64,000 bases of DNA. Source: Cristatella mucedo. Lineage: Eukaryota > Bryozoa > Phylactolaemata > Cristatellidae. Positions within the stretch are counted from its first letter, which is position 1. Each line of letters opens with the position of its first letter. The notes below the pieces were generated by a model that was not told where the DNA came from, did not search any database, and saw only the letters and a list, made by a program, of their open reading frames with translations. The position numbers and the translations under genes are program-made. Where the stretch lies: NCBI GenBank assembly GCA_009760855.2, contig WPIO01000112.1:925501-989500 (forward strand), written 5' to 3'. This document shows positions 22,666-33,500 of this stretch, one piece after another.

Positions 22666-23869
22666 GTGTCCGAGATTTGCAGCATGGGCTTAGTTTGCCC
22701 AGCCTTCCGCCAAGCCACCGTGATTACAAACCGTTGAACGTTGATATTTGAGACCAGTGTGGCACATCTAGGCAGCTGTATTGTCAACCCCTGTAGGGAT
22801 CGGCCCTTGGATTTCGAACAGGACGATGCTGGCTGAAAACGTTGGCCGACGACTCCAATGCTGTAATACGCTGCATCAAGGGCCTGCCGGCATCCCTTCT
22901 ACCATCTGAGCCTGTTTGACTCGCCATAGCAATCAAGCGAGGCTGTCGCAGATGAAGAGGTGTCCAGTTTTTGTCACTCCCTGCTAAAGTGCATCTTAGT
23001 GAAGGCTGCTCGCTCGATAGGCAACCCAAGATGTCACCAGGGTTGCATTTATTTGAAGTGAGAGAATCGGCCTATGCCTAATTTTCAATTGCGCTAAGCC
23101 CCCCCCCCCCTTCGACTGCAGGCAAGTGAGCCGTCATATCCCCCTGGTGTGCGTCTGTGGAAGCCTTTGCAATGCAGAAACGACACGGTTAATTTCGGCT
23201 CACTAGTCAGCCGTGCATGTTTTGGCCTGCTCCACTACTCTTACAGTCCTGCATTTCCTGCTTTGGCTGCATCTCGCTCGAGCTGCCTTGGAGTTGGGGC
23301 TGCCTGTGGGGCGTGGCATGAAGTGCCGATTGAGTCTGGGTGCAGTCGTACGTGCGGCACTGGTCGACGATGATGCCGCTGGACCATACGCTTGGCTCAT
23401 CAGCTGCTTCCAGTTGGCCAGTCGCTCCCGCGTCTCCTGAGCTCGCTCTGCTCACCGCCGTTCGTAGATGGGAAAGACTCGACACCACAAGGCAAGCGAG
23501 AGAAAAGGCGCACAGCGAGCTGGTGCCAGGGACAAGCGCGCAGACCGCGGTCCAGATGCTGACTCGGTGCTCCCTCTCGGAGCGGCCTGTGCGCGTGAGT
23601 ACAAAGTCCCAAGCATCCGTCCCATCCGGCTGGAGCTGCGATTGTTGGATGGTTGCGGAAGGGCGCTTGCGGCGTTCCCATCTTCTTGCCTTCGTTTGCC
23701 AGCGCTGAGGTTGCAGTTAAAGCCGGGTTCATGAGGTTGGTTGCTTCTCAGTCCTGCATCGGGTGGGCTTGCCATCTTAGGTGCATACGTCACCAAGACT
23801 GGGAAGGAGGCAGTTCTCCATTTAGCTAGGTAATTTAGCTATGTAACATGGCAAAGATGTGGGCCTGCA
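22666..23869. other. unassigned stretch
   Basis: Moderately GC-rich with a poly-C run at 23100-23110. Overlapping frames of 75-122 aa on both strands at 23149-23796 have no domain signature and no consistent codon pattern. I see no gene. Confidence 0.45.
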
Positions 23870-24098
23870 TAGACAGGGAAACCGAATCCAAGTTGGTACA
23901 TTTTCTACGTCCTGTATCGACTTTTGTAACTCACTGTTTGCAGATCTTCCGGCCTATGCAATCATGCACTTAATAGTTCATGAAAGCTCTTCAGCCAGGT
24001 TTATCTGTCGTGAGGGTTGCAGTTGACACATTGCACCTTTTGTCACCGACCTGAAGTGGCTCTGAATCAAGCAGCGCATCCACTCGGTTCCTTCAATC
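23870..24098 (+). mobile_element. LINE family A RT C-terminal fragment
   Basis: Matches the family A DNA coding for [19 protein letters not shown] and [19 protein letters not shown], with several indels; ends where the minus-oriented copy starts. Confidence 0.75.
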
Positions 24099-24099
24099 C

Positions 24100-24915
24100 T
24101 TATAATAATAATACATTTGTTTAGTGCCCTCAGAGAACTTAATCACTTTCTAGGCACTTTATATGTGCTGTTAAGGGAGCATGATCGAATGGTTAGTGGT
24201 AGCATGCTCAATGTCAACAAGTATATAACATGGTTGGAGGTGACATGCATAGGATCAGCATGCAAGGGTGGTTAGTGACAGCATGCACAGTGTCAGCATG
24301 CATAAGTACACAGATGATGAATCACACGGACCCACTACAAAATGCTGTGATAAACAAATGTGTTTTAGCTTCTTTTTGAATGTCAAGTTAGGAGATGTGA
24401 CGTCAGTCGAAAGTGATATTCAGGGTTTGGGAGCATACGAACTAAAGGCGCGGTCTTCTAAGTATTTGAGGTTCTTGCGAGGTGTAGCTAAACGATTGGA
24501 TTCTGAAAGCAAATGGTACCATGCCTAGCCGTGTGGGGGAGTAGATCTGAGAGGTAGGCTGGAGTCAAAGAATGATAAGACCTAAAAGTGAGTGACAGCA
24601 CCCACCTTGAATTCGATGCACAGCTTGACTGGGAGCCAGCGTAGGTCGGGAGAATTGGTGTGATGTGGCAACTATAAGGTCGAGGAAAAAGTTCGTGTGC
24701 CGTGTTAAAATAATGATTTTAATAATAATTTAATGAGTTATTAATGTATCGGATTTAATGATTTAAGTAAAAACACGGTGCACGAACTTTTCTTCAAACT
24801 TATAATTGCAACACTCACGACTGACAAGTCTAGCTGCAGAGTTTTGCAAAAACTGCAAGTGCTATTTGCATAGGCCATTAGACCAGCAAGCAGTGAGTTA
24901 CAGAAGTCGAGCCAG
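24100..24915 (-). mobile_element. LINE family A 3' end, interrupted by a MITE
   Basis: Minus-strand copy: (AAT) tail and stem-loop near 24105-24165, 3' UTR, RT C-terminal codons to about 24672, then again 24805-24915 after a 132-base insertion. The break falls inside gtgatgtggcaactgcgacg. Confidence 0.82.
24673..24804. mobile_element. MITE with ~30-bp terminal inverted repeats
   Basis: Left end TATAAGGTCGAGGAAAAAGT then tcgtgtgccgtgtt; right end, reverse-complemented, reads TATAAGTTTGAAGAAAAGTT then cgtgcaccgtgttt. About 26 of 30 positions agree. The AT-rich centre has no frame. The TA at each end may be the target duplication (mariner-like), inferred from the undisturbed LINE sequence. Confidence 0.75.
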
Positions 24916-24919
24916 GACC

Positions 24920-25295
24920 AGCCTACCTATCAGAACTATTTCCCAATCAGGACAGGCATTGTGCTACCTGCTCTTCTGACTTAAGTCGTCTATCTGTGCC
25001 TCGAACCAACCTCAAATCCTTTGGAGACCTTGCCTTTAGTTCACATACTCCCAATGCCTAGAGCTCATTCCCGACTGACTTCACATCCCCTTATTGGTGG
25101 CATTTAAAATGAGGCTACAAAAAGCACTTTTCCTCACAGCATTCGCTGAGTCCTTGTGAATTGTCCTTGGTGTGCTTATGTAAGCTGACACTGTGCATGT
25201 TACCACTAACCTTGTTGCCATGTTTCTTTTACAGCAAATGCAAAGTGCCTAGTAAGAGATTTAGTTCTCTGAGGGAGTATTACAAGTATTATTAC

Positions 25296-25327
<32 letters not shown>
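24920..25327 (+). mobile_element. LINE family A 3' end
   Basis: RT C-terminal codons (YLSELFPNQDR-like, NLKSFGDLAFSSHTPNA), 3' UTR, stem-loop tail at about 25245-25285 and a long (ATT)n at 25295-25327. Confidence 0.82.
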
Positions 25328-25367
25328 GAATGGACTACTAATGAAACTGAGCATAGATAGTTCTTTG

Positions 25368-25500
25368 CTGGTTTAGCCCAGTTGTTAAGGTGCTCGCCCC
25401 GACCAAGGTCTGGCCGAGATTGTGGGCTTGTGCCCCGTGGCAGATGGAGATTAAGTTCTCTTATGGTGCTGTACAAATGAATAATTATTTATTTTATTTA
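25368..25500 (+). mobile_element. tRNA-derived SINE
   Basis: Starts with gctggtttagcccagttgtt, box B region degenerate (gtgggcttgtgcccc), then the tail gagattaagttctcttatgg and an AT-rich end. Confidence 0.85.
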
Positions 25501-25639
25501 GTCAAGTCGGAACAAACAATCAATCGAAGGTGTCATCAAAGCTATGCCTTATTCGTTGATTTGAAAGTAGCCACATACGATTTTACCAGTAAAGTTATCT
25601 CCTGTTTCCACTAGAGTCCCAGTGTATGGGATACTTGAA

Positions 25640-25775
25640 GTGCTACCTATGAATGTGACAATGTGCATGTTGCCACTAACCATGTGGTCATGCTTTCTTT
25701 GCAGCATTTGTAGAATGCATAGAAAGAGATTTGGTTTTCTAGGGGTGCTGTGCAGGCGCATTATTATTATTGTTA
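25640..25775 (+). mobile_element. LINE family A tail
   Basis: 3' UTR motif gcatgttgccactaaccatg, stem-loop aatgcatagaaagagatttg and (ATT)n; short 5'-truncated insertion. Confidence 0.75.
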
Positions 25776-26201
25776 TCTGTAGAAACCAGACTTGAGGCAG
25801 AGGGTGGGGAAATCAATTGCCATGAAGTTTAAATTGATCGGTGCCATCGACAAAGCAGGACAGTGGGGGCAATGCCACCGAAGCTCTCCCTGGAGCAAGT
25901 GGTTGTTAAAGGCAGCACAGAATGGATTTTTTTAGTGAGATTAGAATAATTGCCAGTCGCTGACATCGGTAGAGTATGTGGAGCAAGCAAGTGCACTGTC
26001 GACTACTATGTGGGGGACGCAGCTTTTGCGTGACCGCCTTGAGGGTGTGGAGCTAGCGGGACAGAAGGTAAGCTGAGCATGTACTTGGGTCCAGCAAGAA
26101 GGGTCGAAGCAGGACCGTGAAGAAACAGACCGATGTGCAGACTGGGCTTTAGTGTGTGCCAGCAGAGTAGTAGAGCACCTGGAAATGCTACCGTATTGTG
26201 A

Positions 26202-26204
<3 letters not shown>
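25776..26204. other. unassigned stretch
   Basis: No frame of note and no repeat recognised. Confidence 0.5.

Positions 26205-26260
<56 letters not shown>
26205..26260 (+). repeat. (GA)n microsatellite
   Basis: About 27 pure GA units. Confidence 0.97.
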
Positions 26261-26263
<3 letters not shown>

Positions 26264-26364
26264 TATAAGTGTAAAATAGATGTTGCTAAACAAGCTTCTG
26301 CTGATAAACTGCTTTTAATGAAAACTGTTACATGTAAAGATTAGGATTAGAGGAGTTGTGCATA

Positions 26365-26450
26365 TAATAATAATTGTAGTGATCATCATCATTTTATAGC
26401 ACCTCGGGAGAACTGAATCTCTTGTTAGACACTTCGTACTGACTGTAAAG
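26365..26450 (-). mobile_element. LINE family A tail, decayed
   Basis: (AAT)n-like start followed by tagcacctcgggagaactga and atctcttgttagacacttcg, the reverse complement of the stem-loop tail. Confidence 0.6.
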
Positions 26451-26954
26451 CAAGCCTGTCAGCTGAGTGTGAATAATAACACCAACAATTTTGTGCGCAT
26501 CATCACTTTAAGGGCAATTTGTGGCCGAAGGTCATTTTTTACCAAGATGCCTAAGTTCTGTGCAGAGTCTATAGGACAGATGCTGGCTGAGTCTAAGTTG
26601 GGATGGGGCTTCACACGTTCTAACTGCCATCAGATTTGTTCTTTACTATTGGGTTGCTCTTGCCTTAATTATCGTGTAAGAAAGCTGCCAAGCTTGTGCA
26701 AACGACTCGGTGAAAATTGCAGGCCTGCAGTTGAGAGAATCTGAGGTACAATACTGGAAGGCAGCCGGGAAGTATCCGGATGTGGTCATCGCATCATCAC
26801 CCTAGCGAAGTGTCATCGTGTCTCCTACATAGAAATGAATGAAAGAAACTATTTTTGTCACTTGTTCCATCATACTAGCTAAATAATGCAAAATAGTAAA
26901 CAGTAAATTTCATATTCAGAATCCAGAGCAACACAATACACCACCAGAGCTTTT

Positions 26955-27440
26955 GATGTAATGGTCTGTAACTCTGCAAAGCCACAAAAACTGTATGGGT
27001 GTTACTCAGGCGAGTTTTGTAATAGCGCACTCACAGCCTAAGCGGCTTTCGGTACGTATTCGGTAGCCAACAGACTTCATCTTACCCAACAAAGAGAAAT
27101 TGGGAAGCGTAGCAGAGTCAGGAGAGCAGTTGAGGTAGTGAGTAGCATGGATGTAGCAGCTCAGGACCGCTGAAAAGGATTAGCCATAGTCGGCAGCCGG
27201 AGAGTAGTTGTCGTTGCGTAAGAATTGTGGAAGCGAGTTCCACAGTCTAGGACCTGCAGAGCTGAAGCTTCTGTCGCCAACAGTCCTTAAGCGGAGGAAT
27301 GGAACAGCTAATTTATTGTCCATACAGGACCTGAGGGCACAAGGAGGCTGAAACTGGTGGGCAGGTATGGAGGAGCCAAGCCGTGGCCTTGACCTTGTGG
27401 TTCAGCGTAAGTACTTTGCTCTGCATGTGCTTTAGAGGTT
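26955..27440 (-). mobile_element. LINE family B 3' end
   Basis: Reverse complement of the family B 3' UTR and last RT codons (LRIKPLKHMQSKVLTLNHK then LSASL-type end). It ends about 110 bases before the TSR3 start codon, so the upstream control region of TSR3 abuts or includes retrotransposon DNA. Confidence 0.85.
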
Positions 27441-27520
27441 TAATCCTCAGCACCCAGCTGGTTTGCATGCAGCTTACAAAACGAGTAAGCAACAGCAAAG
27501 CAAGCAACCTGGTTAACTGC

Positions 27521-27537
27521 CCCCCCCCCCCCCCCGC
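27521..27537 (+). repeat. poly-C run in the TSR3 leader
   Basis: About 16 consecutive C ending in gcag, immediately before the TSR3 start region. It could act as a splice acceptor tract or simply be leader sequence. Confidence 0.7.
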
Positions 27538-27547
27538 AGCAGCAGAC

Positions 27548-30500
27548 ATGCCTGAGCATACTGAAGGCTGTGGACGCAGCACGTGCGCACGCTGGCCATG
27601 TGTCCGAGCCTGTTTGCCTAGCCATTGGCTGTTTAGCAATGCAGTTGCATGGCGTTTTCCAGACGAGAATGGCTGCTCCGAAAATGAGGATGCTGACTCA
27701 GCTGGTGGCGCTCAGCATCCGAGGCGCCTGCCTTTTCCGCTAGCCATGTGGGACGTCGACCAGTGCGACCCTAAGCGGTGCAGTGGCAAGAAACTGGCTC
27801 GGCTCGGCTATGTGAGGACGCTCAGACTCAACGATCGCTTTGGCGGCCTCGTGCTGACGCCAACGGCCCAGCACTGTGTGTCACCCAGCGACAGGTGCGT
27901 GCGTGGTTGAGTGTGTACCTCGACAGCATGAGCCCGTTGCCGGTGTCCCATCATCGCCCGAACAAAGTATATGGCTGCCTGAACCGGCAGCCGGATATGT
28001 GTGATCTGCTAGATCTTCTAAAGGTAAACCGTAGCGTTGGAAGGAAAGAGTTGTGTCATCTCGTCCTGAGCATTGATCTCTGAAACCATGGGCAATTGGC
28101 ATAATAATAATGATAATACATTTGCATAGCACTTTCAGAGAACCGAGTCTCGTTCTAGGCACTTTACAGATGTTGTATAGAAAGCAATACCAAATTATTG
28201 ATGGTAACATTCGCAAACAGTAGGCATAGTGTAAGCAGATACATGCACACGAAGAGCGAATCACAGAAGACCCACCAAATGCTGTAATAAACAGGTGCAT
28301 TGTAAGCCACTTTTTAAATGTCGTGTTAGAGGATGTTATGACATGCATCGGTAGTGAATTCCAGGCTTTGGGAGCGTAATTAATCACCCATTGTGTATAT
28401 GCCAAGCAGCCATCACCCTAGTTTGGCCCAGTGGAGGTGCTCACCCCGACCGAGGTCAAGGGGAACGTTTTTGATGGCCGAGGTCGTGGGCTCGAGCCCT
28501 ATGGCATATGTGAACCCTGGTATATGTGAAGTGCCTGAATAGAGATTTAGTTATTGTATGCAGATGAATTATAACATATTTCTTATACATTGCTGTCTGC
28601 TTGGATTGACTCGCTAAGCAAGATGCCAATGGTTCCCTGTCGATCAGCATCTGCTATTCTTGATTTGCATATCTGCCTGTACAAGGCAGTTGTGGCTTAG
28701 CTCCCATCATGCCCAGCTTGATAGCGGTGATGGCCTGCTCACGTGATCCTCTTCCTCCAGGCAATAACTTGACAGTGTCTTTGGTTTTCCGGCAGACTAT
28801 CGGCAACGGGTGTTTTTCTCCGCCTGTCCTACAGTGTGTGCTCGCTTGCATAATTCTTACATAACCATGATACGCATCCCTCTAGACTTCCGTAGCTCAC
28901 TACTCGCTGGTCTTTCTGCCTGTGCCAAATAACGCTTGCAGTTGTGGCAAAACTCTACTGGTGGACTCGTCTATCGTGATCCTCGAAACTGCCACATCAC
29001 ACCACCTCTCACCTTCCTGCACTGGCTGTCCACTAAGCAGCATATCGACTTCAAGGTTCTGTCACTCACTCGTAAGTGCCTTCATTCTCTTCATCCACAG
29101 TGCTCATCCGAAATATGTACTTCCTGATTAGGCTAATTACCTGCTTGTCCGACTCAAGTCGTTGAGCTGTTCCTCGAACCAACCTCAAATACCTTTGAAG
29201 CTGTATTCTCGACTTGTTTCAAACGCTTTCAAAGCCTGGAACTCCCGACTGACGGCACGACATCTCCCTGACTTGACGAAATTAATAATGAAGGTAAAAA
29301 TCAACCTGATCTTTTCAGCTTCAGCTTTGTCTAAGCAAAGTGCCTGGAAAGAGATTTAAATCTCAGGTTGCTATGCCGAGATCTTATTATTGCTATTAGT
29401 ACTATCTTTTCTACTGATGCTGTTGTCTGGTATTTGGTTTTCAGCTGTCCCTGGCTACTGCTTATTAGCCATTCGCTTTCATGTCTGTCTATCTCATACA
29501 GCCATCTTCGTTCCATGACATGAAGTCAGTTTGCTACCGAATGAACGAGGAAAGGGTTTGAGTGCCATTCGGCGGTCGAGCAGCAACGTGAGTCTGTTGG
29601 AGTTATCTCCACTTGTCTGTGCCTTTGCCAGTCATTCAATATGCAGTGAATATACTATTGTTTGCCGACCACAGTAGACGTTATAGTTGCAGCTCGACTC
29701 TCTGGTGTAATTAAAGCATACACGAATGCCATATCGCTATTCAAAGGGGGCTGTTAAATCAGCTGGTACTTTTTTAAACCCAGTGCTGTTACCGTGGTGT
29801 TGCAAGCCGTGGACCAGCAGCCCTCGGCAGCTCAATCGGTAGAGTACCTGACCCAGCAAAACCCGGATGTTGTGGGATCGTTTACACTTGGGAGAAAAAA
29901 ATTTTTTTTTACGCAGCCCTACGGTAGACCACCTTCCATTGGTCTTGTTTTTCAACTCACCAGCATAATCCTTAGTCCTTGTGGCATTGAGGAGTTACTA
30001 ATCTAAAGGATTAGGGTAGCCTCGGGAAAGCACGGACACATAGAAAGAAGACTCGGAGCGCAGGGCAGAGGAGGGGTGGTGCTCTGATGACCAGTTAGAA
30101 CGTAACTGCACTTATCCTCGCTAATCCACCACACTGGTTTGGCCTAGTGGTAATGGTGTTCGCACCGACCAAGGTCTGGCCGAGGTCGTTGGCTCGAGCC
30201 CCGCCGCATAATTGAAGCGCCTGAAAAGAGATTAAGTTCTCTTAAGATGCTATGCTAATCAATTATATTTGTTTTATTATTATTCTATAATTCATTGTTC
30301 GCCTGCATCCTCTCCAGATGTAAAGTGCCCGTAAAGTGATTAAGTTCTCTTGTAATGTAATGTATCTTCGTCTGTAACTCCACAAAGCCATAAAGACTAC
30401 GTGGATGTTATGTAGGAGAGTTTTGCATAGCGCACTCACAGCCTAAGCGGCTTTCGGTACACATTTCGGTGGCTAACAGACTCTTTGATGCTATTCAAAT

Positions 30501-33500
30501 GTTCTTTATTTATTATTACTATGAATATTTGTATTATTACTGTTGTTTTTATTATAATTATTAGTACTGTTATTATTTCTCTCGTCTATGTGCATTCACC
30601 TGATAAGGGAACAGAGTACAGCCAGCTTGCAGTAGGAAAGTGGCTGGCAGCTGTTCACATGCCCAGAGCAACCAGCTGCTCGAGTTACCTGGTATTAGTC
30701 TCTGCAATTGCTTTCATGCCACTTCTTGAATCCAAAATTTAATGTAATGTATGTCAGTCTGTAACTCGACAAAGACCACGTGGGTGTTAGGGAGGGGGTT
30801 TTTTGTATAGCCCACTCACAGCCTAAGCGGCTTTCGGTACGCATTCGGTAGCCAACAGACTTCGTCTCACGCAACAAAGAAAAAGTGGGAAGCACAGCTG
30901 AGTCAGAAGAGCAGCTGAGGTAGTGAGTAGCATGGAAGTAGCAGCTCAGGACAACTGGAAAGGATGAGCCATTTGGCAGCAGGAGAGTAGTTGTCGTTTT
31001 GTAAGAATCATGGAAGCAAGTTCCTGTAGAGATGAAGCTTCTGTTGCCAACGGTCTTTAAGCGGAGGAATGGAAAAAGCGGTCAGCAGCTGTCCTTATGT
31101 CTTTCCTCATTAGTGCTTTTGATCGCTGCCTTCTGCGTACAGCTTCTGTACCGCCCTCCACTGGCCCTATGGTTGCTGGTGTTTTGGTTTATGCAGCTGA
31201 AATATAAATGCAGCATTTATTCTGGGTGTTTGGCCGACCATTTCGTTTTACCATTTCGTCTGTGCTGGCTTGGTAGTGGTACTGTTGCCACTGCTACGAT
31301 GCAGCTGCCTGACTGGCGTGTATAATCTTGACTTTTTTGGCTACGGGTGAGCACGGATAGTTGGTGTTGCTAGTTTCACTTTGACCATACCTGCGTGCTA
31401 TTGCTGTGTGGTGTACGGGCCGTGCGCAGTCGCCACTTACGTTCGGTCGCTTTCATCGATGCTCATGAGGCGTCGATAGAACTGCTGCTGCGCTGGTGTC
31501 AAGGCCACGCAGCATTGCTATGAGTGATGGGCCTTCAAGGTTCACTATGTGTCGGCCAGGCAGACTGCTGCTTGACTGGTTCGTCTAACGTCACATCCTG
31601 TTCGAGTGGTTTTAATATTCACGGCATTGCTTCAATTTGGGCTGTAGATCTCTCGTCGAGCAGCACGGCTTGGCCACGGTGGATTGCTCGTGGGCCAAGC
31701 TGGGCGAGACGCCGTTCTCGCGCATGCGCATGACGTATGCACGGCTGCTGCCGTACCTGGTAGCTGCGAACCCGGTGAACTATGGCAAGCCGTGCAAGCT
31801 GAGCTGTGTAGAGGCCTACTCAGCCGCCCTGTATATTGTTGGTAAGCCTGCCAGCAGCCCGTGGGATGTCACACACAGGCTCGCACTTTGGCTTCGGCCT
31901 CTTGTCAGCCTGTGTATGTGCGCTTGCCCCGGTGTGACCAGCATTGCCGCAGCTGGTGTGGTGCATGCCTCTCGTTTCTCACTGCACTCGTTCTGTCTGT
32001 CACACACACACGCACGCACACACACGCGCACACACCTTCGTTGTCACTTTTTCCAGATTCAAGACGTCTGTTAGGCCTGCTCGTTTGGAGTGGCATTGAA
32101 GCACTAAATAGCTGCATTAGTATCTCAGAAAATGCCCCTCTTACGAGTTCCTTAGTCACATGATGAAATGCGATGTTGATTTTGCCTGTGTGGCTTTACT
32201 CGAAGCTTACCCCTTCCACGCATCAAATCTGCTTAAAGGGCATAAAGAGTGCCACTGGCATAAAGAGTGCCACGACTCTCGTTCGAAATGGCTCCTCTAG
32301 ACTGCACTGTGTCTGATGGTGGTCGGTATCTGATCCACTGCATCCACATTGATCTCCTTTGCAGTAGTCGGGTTGCAGCAGTGGGTTCGAAGGCCTCGTA
32401 TCGGTTGGCCGAGGGTTCCGGGATGGGCATGCTGGCTTGTGCCTTGTTAAGCTGCACTTGTTTGTCGACAAGGGGTGGGGGAGCTAAAGTTCTAACGGGC
32501 ACTGCTGGACTGTCGTGGTACGATCACAGGGGGCTTGAGCTGGTTGCTGTCTAGTCATCGGATGGCACTACATCTGCAAAGCGCTTTGCTGCTGCTGCTC
32601 CAGCTGCAACCACTAAGCATGAGATAAGTGAGCAACCCTGCACTTAGCTGTCGCCGGTGGACCAAGTTTTAAATTTCGTGCGGCATGCTGATTCCCTTGA
32701 CAACTGAAGTGTCTCAGCCACGCTACCTGGCATTTGTTGTGCCGTGTACCACCACTCTTGGTGTTTGCTTTTTGGAGAATTTTCAAGTGAACGGAGGGGC
32801 AAAAAATGTAGTCACTCCGACTAGGTTATGAATTAATGGTCATTTGTCCTGACAATAAGACCTCTAGATTTGCTGAAAATAGAAGTTTTTATGTCGGTTT
32901 TGGAATGCATTGCACATGAGATGTGCAGTTTAATCTTCATTTTGGTGTCGATGCTGCCGATCCTGATTATAATATGAATGTGATTCTAGCATGTATGCTT
33001 TCTACCGACCCACCATTCTGGTGTGAAACAAACAAGGTTATCGTCCTAGCTTTTTCTTATCGATCGTTGGGATTGGTTTTTATCTTATGTGCTGTAGCTG
33101 TCTTAGGTTATGCATGGCCAATTTCAACAGAACCCCAATGTTCATGAAGTACAGTCTCTCCTGTGTCAGCTGCAGCTGATTGCAGTTACGTTGGCTCTCT
33201 TTAAAGGGTTAAAAGAGCATGGTGAAACCCTTTTGGGAAAATTTAAATGGGGCCCTGGCTTCTTCGACCTAAACCGTGATCTGCTGGACCGGTATAGTCA
33301 GTGTCGAGACTCAAATGAAGTGATAGCAGAACAGCAGGCATTCTTAGAAGATCAGCTTAAGCAGAGTCCCAACTCAGATAGAGGTAAGTGAATACAGCTG
33401 GTTGCAACCCGCTGGCATTTGTGTGTGCCGCTCTCCTGCCTGCTGATGCCACTTCTTCTTAGCCTGGTGACTATATAACAACGTCGATGACAGTGATTAT

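Noticed and set aside
23149-23796. Cluster of overlapping frames up to 122 aa
   Set aside because: Open on both strands in several phases, no homology recognised, no splice signals that fit together.
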